Assembly (NCBI RefSeq): GCF_003752405.1
Contig: NZ_RKHK01000001.1
Location: forward strand, 2,046,001 to 2,110,000
Length of the DNA: 64,000 bases
DNA from: Bogoriella caseilytica
GTDB lineage: Bacteria; Actinomycetota; Actinomycetes; Actinomycetales; Actinomycetaceae
Direction: 5' to 3'
Part shown: positions 17,393 to 26,609 of the stretch, one piece after another
How positions within the stretch are numbered: position 1 is the stretch's first letter
How the letters are laid out: every line of letters starts with the position of its first letter
Made by a program: the position numbers and the translations under genes
Notes under the pieces: generated by a model
Database searches by the model: none
What the model was told of the DNA's origin: nothing
Seen by the model: the letters and a program-made list of their open reading frames with translations, nothing else

Positions 17393-18384
17393 CGTTGGCG
17401 GTCGCGAAGTGCCTGGGCCACTTCGCGCTGTCGAGAGTCACCCGATGCCAGGAGATCTGCGTAGATCAGCGGCCATGGTGCGGTATGGACTCCGGGCTCA
17501 CCTGTGGCCTGAGGTGGTCGCCAGAACTGTTCCCGGAAGAAGATGTTCGGCCGCTCGGTGTTGCGGCGCAACCGCCGTGATCGAATTAGTTCGGTCGGTA
17601 GGCCGTGCGTGTAGAAGATTGCCGTCTCTGGCCGTATGAGTTCCGGTACCGCAGCCTCGCCACTGAGGTACAGAGCCCGATCGCTCGCCTCGTATCCCAT
17701 CCACTCGCCAGAGAATCGCGCAGTTTTTATTGCCGACCCGAGGGCTGCGGGGTAGGCGGCTGCCCACTGGTCGAGGAGCCGGTCCTGCAGGTGTGGCCCG
17801 AGCCTCTTGCGTTCGTCCAAGAGCCTGAACTGGGTGAGTAAGTCCAGGGTGTGTTGTGCCTGTCCAAGGGAAACCTGTGCGGTGCCTGCGATCTCGCGGA
17901 TCGGTCCGTCGAGGAGTTCGGGCCAAGCGAGGATCGCGAAGATCACTTGTGATCGCTTCACACTGAAGAGGTTGACGCCGCGTGTCGGCCGCGCGACTTG
18001 CGTCCGCTGCGCAAGGGGAGATTGGCGCTTGCCTCGCACGTCGATGTGGACGCCTCCGAAAGTAATGAAGGCGTTGCCGGCCTGGTCGAGGTAGTTGAGA
18101 TCCAGTTGGCGGAACGCTTCCGCGGTGCGCTCGGTCACTCGTGGTCCAAGGAGGAGGAGCTGGGACGGAGGCGAGACGGCCAGGACCTCCTTCGCGAACT
18201 CAGAGAGGGTGAGGGGCTCTGTGTAGACGACGTGGTAGTTGGCCTGCCCCGTTGGGTGCTGGAGGGTGACCCGTGCATTCGGGCGTTCGACCAGTTCGGC
18301 CAGATCGACTTGGATCCCCAGTTCATCGAAGCGATCTGTGAAGCTCCGCACTTGGTTCTCGTCCATCACGCATCCCGTGTTCAT
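17389..18384 (-). CDS. Type IV toxin–antitoxin AbiEi-family antitoxin
   Basis: A 331-residue protein of the COG4861 kind that pairs with nucleotidyltransferase toxins. The N-terminal part contains LLLLGPRVTERTAEAFRQL and YLDQAGNAFI; a winged-helix-like section follows (about residues 155–205, SVKRSQVIFAILAWPELLDG and AQVSLGQAQHTLDLL). AbiEi antitoxins repress their own promoter and counteract the toxin. The frame is intact although the toxin gene downstream is broken. ATG codons at 18384 and 18366 are both possible starts; the second has a GGGA upstream. Confidence 0.8.
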   Translation of the reverse strand: MNTGCVMDENQVRSFTDRFDELGIQVDLAELVERPNARVTLQHPTGQANYHVVYTEPLTLSEFAKEVLAVSPPSQLLLLGPRVTERTAEAFRQLDLNYLDQAGNAFITFGGVHIDVRGKRQSPLAQRTQVARPTRGVNLFSVKRSQVIFAILAWPELLDGPIREIAGTAQVSLGQAQHTLDLLTQFRLLDERKRLGPHLQDRLLDQWAAAYPAALGSAIKTARFSGEWMGYEASDRALYLSGEAAVPELIRPETAIFYTHGLPTELIRSRRLRRNTERPNIFFREQFWRPPQATGEPGVHTAPWPLIYADLLASGDSRQREVAQALRDRQR

Positions 18385-18396
18385 TCCAGCAGAGTG

Positions 18397-18411
18397 TTCA
18401 TTCTAAATGAA
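18397..18411 (-). promoter_or_regulatory. Possible operator of antitoxin gene
   Basis: TTCATT-CTA-AATGAA is a perfect inverted repeat 13 bases upstream of the antitoxin start, in an A/T-rich stretch likely to hold the promoter. AbiEi proteins bind inverted repeats in their own promoters; assignment to this one is inferred from position. Confidence 0.45.
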
Positions 18412-18434
18412 AAGCACCCAAGAGTGAACGGTGG

Positions 18435-18492
18435 TCGCCGCACCGGCGCCCGACGGCGCGAGCGGCTGGCACTTGGTGGACTTCGAGGTGCG
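18435..18492 (+). repeat. Right copy of 58-bp repeat: orphan 3' fragment of molybdoenzyme gene
   Basis: This stretch reads VAAPAPDGASGWHLVDFEVR, matching the C-terminus of the molybdoenzyme encoded at 8013–9545, but has no start, no upstream coding region and no stop at the expected place. It matches 9484–9541 at 54 of 58 positions by eye. It is best read as the old 3' end of the interrupted gene, or an attachment-site copy. It now abuts the 3' end of the serine hydrolase gene on the other strand. Confidence 0.85.
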
Positions 18493-18495
18493 GGC

Positions 18496-19935
18496 TCAAC
18501 CCGCCGCCTGCCGCGCCACCTCCAGCGGCACGATGAGCGTGGCCAGGCTGGCTCGCCACAACGGTGTGGTGTGCCAACGTGCGGCCAGGGAACCATCGCT
18601 GTCCCGGCGCAGCTCGATCCGATGCGGCGAGGTCAGGTCCGCGATCTCCACGACCAGCACGCCACCGTCCAGTTCCTCGGCACGGGCGGCCAGCGCGAGC
18701 GCGCACGGAGTGTCCGGCGGCCCGTCCTGGGCCAGGAGCGTTGTCGACCACCGGTCCGCTCGCACCGGCAGCACCCCGCCGGGCGCAGTCCCGTCGGGTG
18801 TCGTGCTCGGCGGCAGCGTCAGTTCCCACCCCGAACCGGCCTCGCGTAGCTCCCAGCCGGCGACGTCGACCGATTCACCGCTGGCTGCGACCTCGGGCAG
18901 GAACAACCGCGAGTCGCGGGTGTCCCAGGAGTCCAGTGTGGCTACGCGTTTGGCCAGCTCGCTGGCCGCGGCGCGCTCGGCGTCGCTGCCGGGCACCTCC
19001 TCCTCGTCCCACTTCTCCAGCAGCGCCCAGAAGGCGTTCAGGATGTGATGTGTCTCGGTCGTGGCGCCCTGATAGGCCAAAGTGATGCCGTGCTCAGGCA
19101 GCACCAGGCCGAACTGCCCGTAGGCGCCGTCGAGCCGGAAACCGACCCGATTGCGCCACACCTGATACCCGTAACCCAGCCACCAGTCGTTCGGGGGCTC
19201 GCCCTCGGTGGGGGCCGGCGCCTCCGGGTCGCGGTTGGCCGACCACGGCCGGGCGAGCGCCTCCACGTACTCGGCCGGAACGACCTGCCGGCCCTGGAAT
19301 CGCCCACCGCTTGCCAGGGCGAGAGTGATCCGCGTGATGTCCTCGACGGCAAGGTGGTAGCCGGAGAAGCCCTGCTCCACGCCGTGCGCGTGCCGCATCC
19401 ATCGCGCGGGGATGCCCAGCGGGTCGAGCAGGCGTGGCTGGAGGTAGGCGGTGAGGTCCTCGCCGGTGAGGTGGGTGACCATCTGGGAGAGCGCGAAGGT
19501 CGCGGGCGAGTTGTACACGAAGTGGCTCCCCGGGGTGTGCTCGGGTTCCACCTGGAGTAGCCGGGTGGCGTCGAAGCCGATCTCCGGGAGCTGCTCCGCG
19601 CTGTGGCCGGTGTTCATGGTCAGCAGATGGTGGATGGTGAGGGGGTTGGCGGGGAGCCCGAGCACGTCGCTGAGCCGCGCATGCAGGTCCAGGCGCCCCT
19701 CGGCCACCAGGAAGCCGATCGCAAGCGCCGTCCAGGTCTTCGAGACGGAGTAGACCAGCGCCGGGCTCTCGCCACGGTGCGGCGCCCAGGAGGCCTCCAG
19801 CACCACCGCCCCATCCCGGGCGAGCTGCAGGGCGTGCGGGTCCTGGCCGGATTCCTGCAACGTGTCCAGGAAGTCCAGCGCCGCACGCGCGGGCAGGCCG
19901 TGCGCATGCGGGGTACGGCGGGGCAGTGCGGTCAT
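18496..19935 (-). CDS. Serine hydrolase, class C beta-lactamase/DD-peptidase fold
   Basis: A 479-residue protein. The catalytic S-x-x-K is S63-V-S-K66 in YSVSKTW, and the second motif is Y141-N-S. The penicillin-binding-like domain spans about residues 15–300 and a beta-rich C-terminal extension of about 120 residues follows. No signal peptide is visible, so it is likely a cytoplasmic esterase or peptidase of this broad family and not a secreted beta-lactamase. The nearest gene on the other strand is divergent. The substrate is unknown. Confidence 0.85.
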   Translation of the reverse strand: MTALPRRTPHAHGLPARAALDFLDTLQESGQDPHALQLARDGAVVLEASWAPHRGESPALVYSVSKTWTALAIGFLVAEGRLDLHARLSDVLGLPANPLTIHHLLTMNTGHSAEQLPEIGFDATRLLQVEPEHTPGSHFVYNSPATFALSQMVTHLTGEDLTAYLQPRLLDPLGIPARWMRHAHGVEQGFSGYHLAVEDITRITLALASGGRFQGRQVVPAEYVEALARPWSANRDPEAPAPTEGEPPNDWWLGYGYQVWRNRVGFRLDGAYGQFGLVLPEHGITLAYQGATTETHHILNAFWALLEKWDEEEVPGSDAERAAASELAKRVATLDSWDTRDSRLFLPEVAASGESVDVAGWELREAGSGWELTLPPSTTPDGTAPGGVLPVRADRWSTTLLAQDGPPDTPCALALAARAEELDGGVLVVEIADLTSPHRIELRRDSDGSLAARWHTTPLWRASLATLIVPLEVARQAAG

Positions 19936-20105
19936 GTCGACTCCATCGGCGTACGGGTGGCAACTCGCCGCTGCCCATCATGCCGGGTGCTCGCCCAAGG
20001 TGTGGCGCAGGGAACGGCAGTGCGGGGAAGCTGCCCGGCGCGCGGGGTGTTCACCTGAGGAGCCGGGCACCCCGCCCGAGCCTGGACGCACCACCGGGAG
20101 ATCCC

Positions 20106-20750
20106 ATGACTGACCTCGTTGTTCTCGGAGGCACCGGCTACGCCGGTGGCCACATCGCCGCTGAAGCCGCACGACGGGGCCTGTCGGTCCGCGCCGTCTC
20201 GCGCCACGTGCCGGAACAGCCGGCAGCGGGCGTCGACTACGTGACCGGTGACGTGCTCGACGATGCCTTCCTGGGCAGCGTGCTCGAGGAGGCAGGCACG
20301 GCGCTGCTGGCGCTCTCACCCCGTGGCGGCATGGAGGGCCAGGTGCTCACCACGGCCGAGCGGCTCATCCCGATGGCGATCGCCCACGGGGTGCGCCTGG
20401 GTGTGATCGGCGGTGCCGGTGGCCTGAAGGTCAGTGCAGACGGACCCCGCCTGGTGGACACGGACTCCTTCCCTGAGGAGATCAGGCCCGAGTCCGAGGA
20501 GATGGCGGAGATCTTCGCGCGCCTTCAGTCGGCGCCGGAAGACCTGGACTGGTTCTTCGTCAACCCGGCCGCCGGCTTCGGCGCCCACCAGCCCGGTCAG
20601 CGCACCGGCACCTTCCGGCTAGGCGGCGATGTGCTGCTCACCGACGAGGACGGCAACTCCGACATTTCCGGTGCGGACTTCGCGATGGCCGTCGTCGATG
20701 AGATCCAGCGCGCCGACCACCGACGAGGCCAGTTCAGCGTCGCGTACTGA
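20106..20750 (+). CDS. NAD(P)-binding NmrA/SDR-like oxidoreductase
   Basis: A 214-residue Rossmann-fold protein starting MTDLVVLGGTGYAGGHIA, whose GGTGYAG loop binds the dinucleotide. Segments LGVIGGAGGL and DWFFVNPAAGFG are typical of atypical short-chain reductases of the YwnB/NmrA group. The ATG at 20106 was preferred over upstream extensions because the beta1 strand begins there. Such proteins act as reductases or redox sensors; the partner is unknown. It is followed 43 bases later by a small conserved gene. Confidence 0.8.
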   Translation: MTDLVVLGGTGYAGGHIAAEAARRGLSVRAVSRHVPEQPAAGVDYVTGDVLDDAFLGSVLEEAGTALLALSPRGGMEGQVLTTAERLIPMAIAHGVRLGVIGGAGGLKVSADGPRLVDTDSFPEEIRPESEEMAEIFARLQSAPEDLDWFFVNPAAGFGAHQPGQRTGTFRLGGDVLLTDEDGNSDISGADFAMAVVDEIQRADHRRGQFSVAY

Positions 20751-20793
20751 CGGCCCGCATGCGCGCGGCGGATGCGGCGGCGAGGATGGGGAC

Positions 20794-21219
20794 ATGATCT
20801 CCAGGGAACTTGCCGCCGAACTCCGCGAGGCCGGTCTGACGTGGACCCCCGCCTCGGGGGACCGCTTCCAGATCAATGGCCCGGACTTCGCCGGGGAGAC
20901 CTTCACCGTCAGCGAGATGACGATCGAGGCCCATCACTTCCCCACCGGCACGGTGCTCGGATTCAACGGCACCACCGAGTGGGCGTTGGACTCCGTCGCG
21001 CTCGAGGATGCGCTCTGGCTCCCACGCGAGCACCAGTTGCGTGAGCTGCTGCGCGGCGCGTTCCGGTCGCTGGAACGCCGGCCCGAGGGCGCGGGCGCGC
21101 ACCACGTGGTCACCGCTCACGTGGAGGGCGAGGCGCAGGAGTTCACTCACGAGGACGCCGAGGAGGCCTACGGAGCGGCCCTGCTGGCGCTGATCCGCTC
21201 CGCCACCCGGGAAACCTAG
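20794..21219 (+). CDS. Conserved 141-residue protein of unknown function
   Basis: A soluble protein starting MISRELAAELREAGLTWTP, with the segments VSEMTIEAHHFPTGTVLGFNGTTEWALDSV and WLPREHQLRELLRGAFRSLER. I recall similar small actinobacterial proteins that are sometimes mislabelled as pilus assembly CpaE; no ATPase motif is present to support that label. A GAGGATGGGG stretch precedes the ATG. The function is not known. It is convergent with the siderophore operon. Confidence 0.6.
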   Translation: MISRELAAELREAGLTWTPASGDRFQINGPDFAGETFTVSEMTIEAHHFPTGTVLGFNGTTEWALDSVALEDALWLPREHQLRELLRGAFRSLERRPEGAGAHHVVTAHVEGEAQEFTHEDAEEAYGAALLALIRSATRET

Positions 21220-21232
21220 AGCACGGGGCTGG

Positions 21233-22231
21233 CTACGCGCCGGGGCGACCCTGGCGCCAGTACCCCATGAAGGACACCTGCTTGCGGCTCAAGCCCACCT
21301 GCTGCACCAGGTGACGGCGCAGGCCGGTGATGACCCCGGCCTCGCCGGCCAGCCACGCGTACTCGGTGAAGCCCTCCGGCGTAGAGGTCTCCCAGAGGAT
21401 CGATTCCTCGTCCACCTCGGGCAGCTCCTGTGGGGGGCCGGTCAGTGCACCCACCGAGCCCTGGCCCGGGCGCCAGGCCGCACGCCGGGCCTCGAAGATC
21501 TGCGCCCGGCGCTCGCCCCAGTCACCGACCGCGACCCCGAGCGGCACGCCCAGCGCGGCGCCGTCGCGCGGAAGCCAGTGGATGCGCACGCTGGAGCGCG
21601 ACGCTACCGCCAACACATCCTCCGCGGTGGGCACCTCCAGGTAGGCCTCGCCGTGATAGTGCTCGGGCAGCGATTCGAGGATGCCGCAGATCGCCGGGAC
21701 GGCCGTCTCATCGCCGGCCAGCAGCAGATCCCGCGCGGACCCGGGCGTGAAGTCGATCCCGCCGCCCGGGCCCTCGGCCCGGCGGTCGGGGCCGATCACC
21801 ACGAGTTCGTCCCCCGGCCGGGCCGCCTGAGCGAAGCTGGCCGCCGGGCCGCAGGAGCCATCGGCCTCGACGTGCACCACGAAGTCGATGTCGACCTCCC
21901 GCGCCTCGCTGCGCACCTCGCGCACCGTGTAGGTGCGGATCGGGTTGCGCTCGGCGTCATCAAGCTGGCGCCACAGGTTGTACCAGTGCGTCATCGGTGC
22001 CGGCGGGTCGTCGAAGAGCCCGATCTCGGGGTAGCTGCCGTCCGCCCGGGGCAGATACACCTTGATGCGCTGATCCCAGCACGCGGGGGACTCCGCAGTG
22101 CCGGGAGGGCCGAAGTGCTCGAGCTCCTCGCCGGTGACGGTGAGCCGCAGGAAGTGTGGGGAGAGCCGGGCCACTCGCGCCACCGTGGTGCGGTAGGCGC
22201 GAGTGACCGGGCGCACGGCGGTGGACTGCAT
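21233..22231 (-). CDS. Siderophore-interacting protein (FAD/NAD(P)H ferric-siderophore reductase)
   Basis: A 332-residue flavoprotein. The N-terminal FAD-binding barrel (about residues 10–145) contains the flavin motif RTYTVRE, and the C-terminal ferredoxin-reductase-like domain contains LLAGDETAVPAICGILESLP. It releases iron in the cytoplasm by reducing the imported ferric siderophore. Its ATG overlaps the stop of the binding-protein gene (TGATG), and it is the last gene of the uptake operon. An insertion (about 80–100) with PAPMTHWYNLWR is longer than in the shortest family members. Confidence 0.92.
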   Translation of the reverse strand: MQSTAVRPVTRAYRTTVARVARLSPHFLRLTVTGEELEHFGPPGTAESPACWDQRIKVYLPRADGSYPEIGLFDDPPAPMTHWYNLWRQLDDAERNPIRTYTVREVRSEAREVDIDFVVHVEADGSCGPAASFAQAARPGDELVVIGPDRRAEGPGGGIDFTPGSARDLLLAGDETAVPAICGILESLPEHYHGEAYLEVPTAEDVLAVASRSSVRIHWLPRDGAALGVPLGVAVGDWGERRAQIFEARRAAWRPGQGSVGALTGPPQELPEVDEESILWETSTPEGFTEYAWLAGEAGVITGLRRHLVQQVGLSRKQVSFMGYWRQGRPGA

Positions 22232-23310
22232 CAGCCCAGGTTCTCCACGGCGTCCGCCAGCTGCGGGGGCAGCTCCTCCAGAACCACCTCGATACTCAAC
22301 GGGTTACCGGCGCTGAACGCCGCCGAGAGCGGCTCCTCGGCCTCCAGCAGCACCGCGCGGCCCTCGCTGACCACACTCAGCGACGAGAGCAGCGGGTCGT
22401 TCTCCAGTTCCTCGCGGGTGTAGCCGATGGGGAACAGCACGGCGACGTCGGCATCGAAGACCTCGACCTGTTCCTCGGAGACGTCGGCGTAGAAGTTGTC
22501 CGGGGTGGCGATATCGGCCGCCGGCCCGTACATCTCGAAGCCGAGCAGCTCGATGATGTCCCAGCGCATGTCACCACCGGTGTGCAGGCCGTAGGCCTCG
22601 CCGAACTTCGAACCGGTGACGGCCGTCAGCCCCTCGAACTCGGGGTGGTCGGCGCGGGTCTGGTCGATCAGCTCCTGGGTCTGGGCCACCAGCTCCTCAC
22701 CCTCCTCGCTGAGGCCGAGGGCCTCGGCGATCAGCTCGGTCTGCGCTTCCCAGCCCGGGTTGAAGTTCGCGGCGTCCTCCGGGCCGGAGATGGTGGGGGC
22801 GATGTCGTTGAGGCGGTTGTACTCCTCCTCGTCGTAGCCGGAGTTCACGTTCAGGATCACGTCCGGGTCCATGCTCTGGATCAGCTCGAAGTCCAGGTCT
22901 GCGTCGGCCCGGGGGATGACCGTGGGGTCACCCTCGATGAGGTCGACGGCCCAGGGGCCCACCCCGTGGTTCTCCTCGCCGAAGCCGAGCCAGTCATGGA
23001 TGGCCACCGGCTCCACGCCGAGGGCCAGGGCGATCTCCGCATCGGACCACCCCAGGGCCACCACGCGCAGCTCACCGTCGGGGACGGGAACCTCGGTGGG
23101 GCCGTACTTGTGGTTCACCGTGGCGAGGACGCCGTCCTGCGTGGCGTCGGCGTCCTCCTCCCCGGCATCGTCGGTGGCGTCCTCCGTGGTGTCCTCGGAC
23201 GTGGGCTCCTCAGTGTCCTGGCCGGCGTCGTCGGTGCTGTCACTGCAGGCCGCGAGGGCCAGCACGGACGCCGTCATGACCGCGGCGAAGGTGGTGAGGG
23301 ATCGCTTCAC
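22231..23310 (-). CDS. Ferric-siderophore ABC transporter substrate-binding lipoprotein
   Basis: A 359-residue FepB/FecB-type binding protein. The GTG at 23310 follows AAGGAG closely and begins a lipoprotein signal ending LALAAC (Cys about 22). The next 45 residues are an acidic Asp/Glu/Thr linker, then the two-lobed periplasmic-binding fold with its long interdomain helix (about residues 60–350). Upstream in-frame codons are antisense to the neighbouring genes and were not used. It captures the iron chelate outside the membrane and feeds the two permeases. Confidence 0.92.
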   Translation of the reverse strand: MKRSLTTFAAVMTASVLALAACSDSTDDAGQDTEEPTSEDTTEDATDDAGEEDADATQDGVLATVNHKYGPTEVPVPDGELRVVALGWSDAEIALALGVEPVAIHDWLGFGEENHGVGPWAVDLIEGDPTVIPRADADLDFELIQSMDPDVILNVNSGYDEEEYNRLNDIAPTISGPEDAANFNPGWEAQTELIAEALGLSEEGEELVAQTQELIDQTRADHPEFEGLTAVTGSKFGEAYGLHTGGDMRWDIIELLGFEMYGPAADIATPDNFYADVSEEQVEVFDADVAVLFPIGYTREELENDPLLSSLSVVSEGRAVLLEAEEPLSAAFSAGNPLSIEVVLEELPPQLADAVENLG

Positions 23311-23360
23311 TTCTACTCCTTGGGGGGTGGTGCCTGCAGGCACGCGGATGCTGCGAGGGG

Positions 23361-24209
23361 TCAGGGGGAGGTGCGCAGGTGCGCGGGGGAGGCTTTGGGG
23401 ATCACCAGCGGCCGGCCGGTCTCGGGGTCGTCGATCACCCGTGCGGCGACGCCGAAGACCTCCTCGACGAGCTCGGCGGTGCCGATGCGTTCGGGGGAGC
23501 CGTGGTCCACGATCGCGCCGTCGCGCATGGCCACGAGGTGAGTGGCGTAGCGCAGGGCGTGGTTGAGGTCGTGCAGCACGGCCACCAGAGTCCGGCCCTG
23601 ATGGCGCAACTGCGTGCACAACTCCAGCACCTCGATCTGGTGGGCGATATCCAGGTAGGTGGTGGGCTCATCGAGGAGCAGGATGGGCGTCTGCTGCGCC
23701 AGGGCCATGGCGATCCAGGTCCGCTGCCGCTGGCCGCCGGAGAGTTCGTCGACCGCGCGGGTGGCCAGCTCCGTGGTGCCGGTGACCTGCAGCGCTTCCC
23801 GCACGGCCGCTTCGTCCTCCACACCCCAGCGCTTGAACAAGCTCTGATGCGGGTGGCGCCCACGGGCGACCAGATCGGCCACGGTGATGCCCTCCGGGGC
23901 CACCGATCCCTGCGGCAGCAGACCCACGGTGCGCGCCAGCTGCTTGGTGGGCAGAGACGTGATGGCCGAGCCGTCGAGGAGTACCTGACCGCCCTTCGGG
24001 CGGATCAGTCGCGCCAGGCTGCGCAGCAGGGTGGACTTCCCGCAGGCGTTGGGCCCGATGATGACGGTGAAGGAACCCTCCGGGATGTGCAGATCGAGGC
24101 CCTCCAGCACGGTGCGGGCGTCGTAGCCTGCGGTGAGGCACTCCGCGGAGAGCCGGTGCTCACCCGCTTCGGTGCCGATGCCGGTTCCCGGCACCTGCGG
24201 ATCGGTCAT
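23361..24209 (-). CDS. Ferric-siderophore ABC transporter ATPase (FecE/FhuC type)
   Basis: A 282-residue ABC ATPase. Walker A is GPNACGKST (about residues 52–60), with Cys in place of the usual Gly in the third variable position. The signature is LSGGQRQR, Walker [14 protein letters not shown], and the switch His lies in VLHDLNHA. The ATG at 24209 overlaps the permease stop. Its domain content matches importers of ferric hydroxamates and catecholates. Confidence 0.93.
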   Translation of the reverse strand: MTDPQVPGTGIGTEAGEHRLSAECLTAGYDARTVLEGLDLHIPEGSFTVIIGPNACGKSTLLRSLARLIRPKGGQVLLDGSAITSLPTKQLARTVGLLPQGSVAPEGITVADLVARGRHPHQSLFKRWGVEDEAAVREALQVTGTTELATRAVDELSGGQRQRTWIAMALAQQTPILLLDEPTTYLDIAHQIEVLELCTQLRHQGRTLVAVLHDLNHALRYATHLVAMRDGAIVDHGSPERIGTAELVEEVFGVAARVIDDPETGRPLVIPKASPAHLRTSP

Positions 24210-25327
24210 GACTGCACCTTCCGGGAGCGGCTGAGGCTGATCAGTAACCAGACCAGGTAGGTGCCCCCCAGCACGAGGGTGATCACGCCGACCGGGAGTG
24301 CCACCGGGAGGAAGGCTGCTCGGGCGAGGGCATCGGCACTGGTCAGGAGCAGGGCGCCCATCGCCGCGGCCGGCACGAGCTGGACCGAGGGCGAGGCGGT
24401 GAGCCGCAGGGCCAGCTGCGGGGCCACCAGGGCCACGAAGGCGATCGGCCCGGCGGCGGCGGTCACCACGGCCACCAGCACGATCCCGCACAGGAATTGC
24501 ACGAGCCGGACTCGTTCCAGGCGGACCCCCAGGCCCGCGGCGGCATCGTCGCCCATCTCCATCAGCCGCATGTCGGCCGCCCGGGCAAGCATCAACGGCA
24601 GGGTGATCGCCAGTGCGACCAGTAGCGGCAGCACATGGGCCCAGCCGATGGTGTTCACCGACCCGGCGCCCCAGGTGGCCACGGCCATCGCGATCTCCAG
24701 GTCCAGCACCGTGATGAGGTAGGTGTTGACCGAGCCCAGGAAGATGCTCACGCCGATCCCGACGATGATGATGCGCAGTCCGGAGACCCCGCCCTTCCAG
24801 GCCAGCAGGTTGACGAGCACGCCGGTGCCGAGCCCGCCGGCCACGGCTCCGATGGGCGTGAACCACACCCCGGTCCATCCCAGGGTGGCCACCACGAGAG
24901 CGCCGGTGTAGGCGCCGGTGGAGAAACCGATGATGTCCGGGCTGCCGAGGGGGTTGCGGGTCTGGGACTGGAAGACCGCTCCGGCCACCGCGAGTGCGGC
25001 GCCGCCCAGCAGGGTGAAGATCACCCTCGGTGCGCGCCACTCGAGCACGATCCGGGCGGTGGCCTCGTCGGTCTGACCCAGCAGGGCCGCCAGGGCGTCG
25101 GCCGCGGTGAGCGCGGCCGAACCACTGATCATGTTCCACCAGGCCACGGCCAGGGCCGCCACGGCGAGCGCGCCGGTGACGAGGAGGACCCGTAGGGTGA
25201 TCGGGGTGCTCAGCCCTGCTATGCGCACGGGCATGACGCCCCGGCGGAACAGCGGGGCTTCCGGCGACACCGAGGCCGGCTGTCGCTCGATCGCGGTGCG
25301 GACCGGTGGGGTGCGGGTGGCGGTCAC
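24206..25327 (-). CDS. Ferric-siderophore ABC permease (FecCD family), second subunit
   Basis: A 373-residue FecCD-family permease with about ten membrane helices. Recognisable segments are [26 protein letters not shown] and [18 protein letters not shown], the family's cytoplasmic-loop signature. The GTG start at 25327 overlaps the stop of the first permease and begins a polar tail of about 35 residues before helix one. It forms a heterodimer with the gene upstream. Confidence 0.92.
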   Translation of the reverse strand: MTATRTPPVRTAIERQPASVSPEAPLFRRGVMPVRIAGLSTPITLRVLLVTGALAVAALAVAWWNMISGSAALTAADALAALLGQTDEATARIVLEWRAPRVIFTLLGGAALAVAGAVFQSQTRNPLGSPDIIGFSTGAYTGALVVATLGWTGVWFTPIGAVAGGLGTGVLVNLLAWKGGVSGLRIIIVGIGVSIFLGSVNTYLITVLDLEIAMAVATWGAGSVNTIGWAHVLPLLVALAITLPLMLARAADMRLMEMGDDAAAGLGVRLERVRLVQFLCGIVLVAVVTAAAGPIAFVALVAPQLALRLTASPSVQLVPAAAMGALLLTSADALARAAFLPVALPVGVITLVLGGTYLVWLLISLSRSRKVQS

Positions 25328-26454
25328 AGGCTCTTCACCGCCTTGCGGCGCGTGAGCCACACCAGCACCGGCGCGCCGAGGAAGGCCGTGACCACGCCGG
25401 CGGGCAGCTCTGCGGCGACCACCATCCGGCCGAGGATGTCCGCTGTGAGCACCAGGATCGGGGCGGTCAGCACGCTCAGCGGGATCAGCCACCGGTGGTC
25501 CGGCCCGTTGAGCATGCGCAGGGCGTGGGGCACCATCAGCCCGATGAAGGACAGTGGCCCGGCAGCGGCGGTGGCCGCGCCGCACAGCAAGGTGGTGGCG
25601 AGCAGGCCGATCACCCGGGTGACTCCCGGTCGGGCGCCCAGCGCTACTGCGGCGTCGTCGCCGAGGGCCAGCGCATTCAGTGCCCGGGGTAGCGCCACGG
25701 CCAGCACCAAGCCGACGGCGAGAAAGGGCAGGACGGCGGTGACCTCGTCGAAGCTGCGGCCCTGGAGCGAGCCGGCCGACCAGAAGCGCACCCGGTCGAA
25801 GACGTCCGGGCGGACCAGGGTGACCGCGAAGCTGAGGCCGGAGAGCAACGCGCCGATGGCTACGCCGGTGAGCACGAGCTTGGCCGGGCTGGCGCCCATC
25901 TGCCCGCTGGTGCCGATGACATAGACCGCCACCGAGACGATCAGGGCACCTGCCACGGCCAGCCAGACGTGCGTGGTGCCCACCGTGGTGCCCATGGTGG
26001 CGGAGCCGAGAACCACCGCGGCGTAGGCGCCGGCGTTGACTCCCAGCAGGCCGGGATCGGCCAGCGGGTTGCGGGTCATGGCCTGCATGAGCACCCCGGC
26101 CGCGCCCAGTCCGGCGCCCACCATCACTGCCAGCAGAGTGCGCGGCAGGCGGCGTTCCAGGATCAGGATCTCGGTGGTGTCCCGGCTCCCGGGCGGGAGC
26201 TCTCCGGCCGCCCAGCTGGTCAGTGTGGCGAGCACACGGGCGGCGGGGATGCTGCCGGATCCGATCATCACGCTGATCAGACACAGTGCCGCGAGAACCG
26301 CGAGGGCGGTCAGGATGATCCACGTGCGGCGCCGCCCGGGTGAGCCGAGTTGCTGCGTGTGCTGCAGCTCAGGCTGGGCGATCTGGACGCTCAGGACTAC
26401 TCCTTCGGCGTGGCGGGACTCCGACGGGAACGACCATGCGGACAAATTAAACAA
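25324..26454 (-). CDS. Ferric-siderophore ABC permease (FecCD family), first subunit
   Basis: A FecCD-family permease with the signature [18 protein letters not shown] and about ten helices; it heads the iron operon. The start is uncertain. The longest reading begins at a TTG (26454). An AAGGAG ribosome site (within 26400–26406) sits five bases before an in-frame CTG at 26394, which would give 356 residues starting just ahead of the polar tail. No ATG or GTG lies between. The upstream 150 bases are A/T-richer and should hold an iron-controlled promoter, but I could not see a convincing DtxR/IdeR box. Confidence 0.88.
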   Translation of the reverse strand: MFNLSAWSFPSESRHAEGVVLSVQIAQPELQHTQQLGSPGRRRTWIILTALAVLAALCLISVMIGSGSIPAARVLATLTSWAAGELPPGSRDTTEILILERRLPRTLLAVMVGAGLGAAGVLMQAMTRNPLADPGLLGVNAGAYAAVVLGSATMGTTVGTTHVWLAVAGALIVSVAVYVIGTSGQMGASPAKLVLTGVAIGALLSGLSFAVTLVRPDVFDRVRFWSAGSLQGRSFDEVTAVLPFLAVGLVLAVALPRALNALALGDDAAVALGARPGVTRVIGLLATTLLCGAATAAAGPLSFIGLMVPHALRMLNGPDHRWLIPLSVLTAPILVLTADILGRMVVAAELPAGVVTAFLGAPVLVWLTRRKAVKSL

Positions 26455-26609
26455 CAGTTACGTGCCGAAATGGTAACGCCTGCCCTTACCGAGGGGAACG
26501 GGTCTGTGCCCTCTCACACAGGCGGTGCTCCGAGCAGATCGGGCCTGCCCGGCTGATGACGAGCGGCTGGCAAGATGGACGAGATCGGGACGGAGCCCAA
26601 GGGGGGACT

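Noticed and set aside
26440-26480. IdeR/DtxR iron box upstream of the siderophore operon
   Set aside because: TAAGGGCAGGCGTTACC in gene direction matches only about half of the consensus, so I do not annotate it although iron control is expected.
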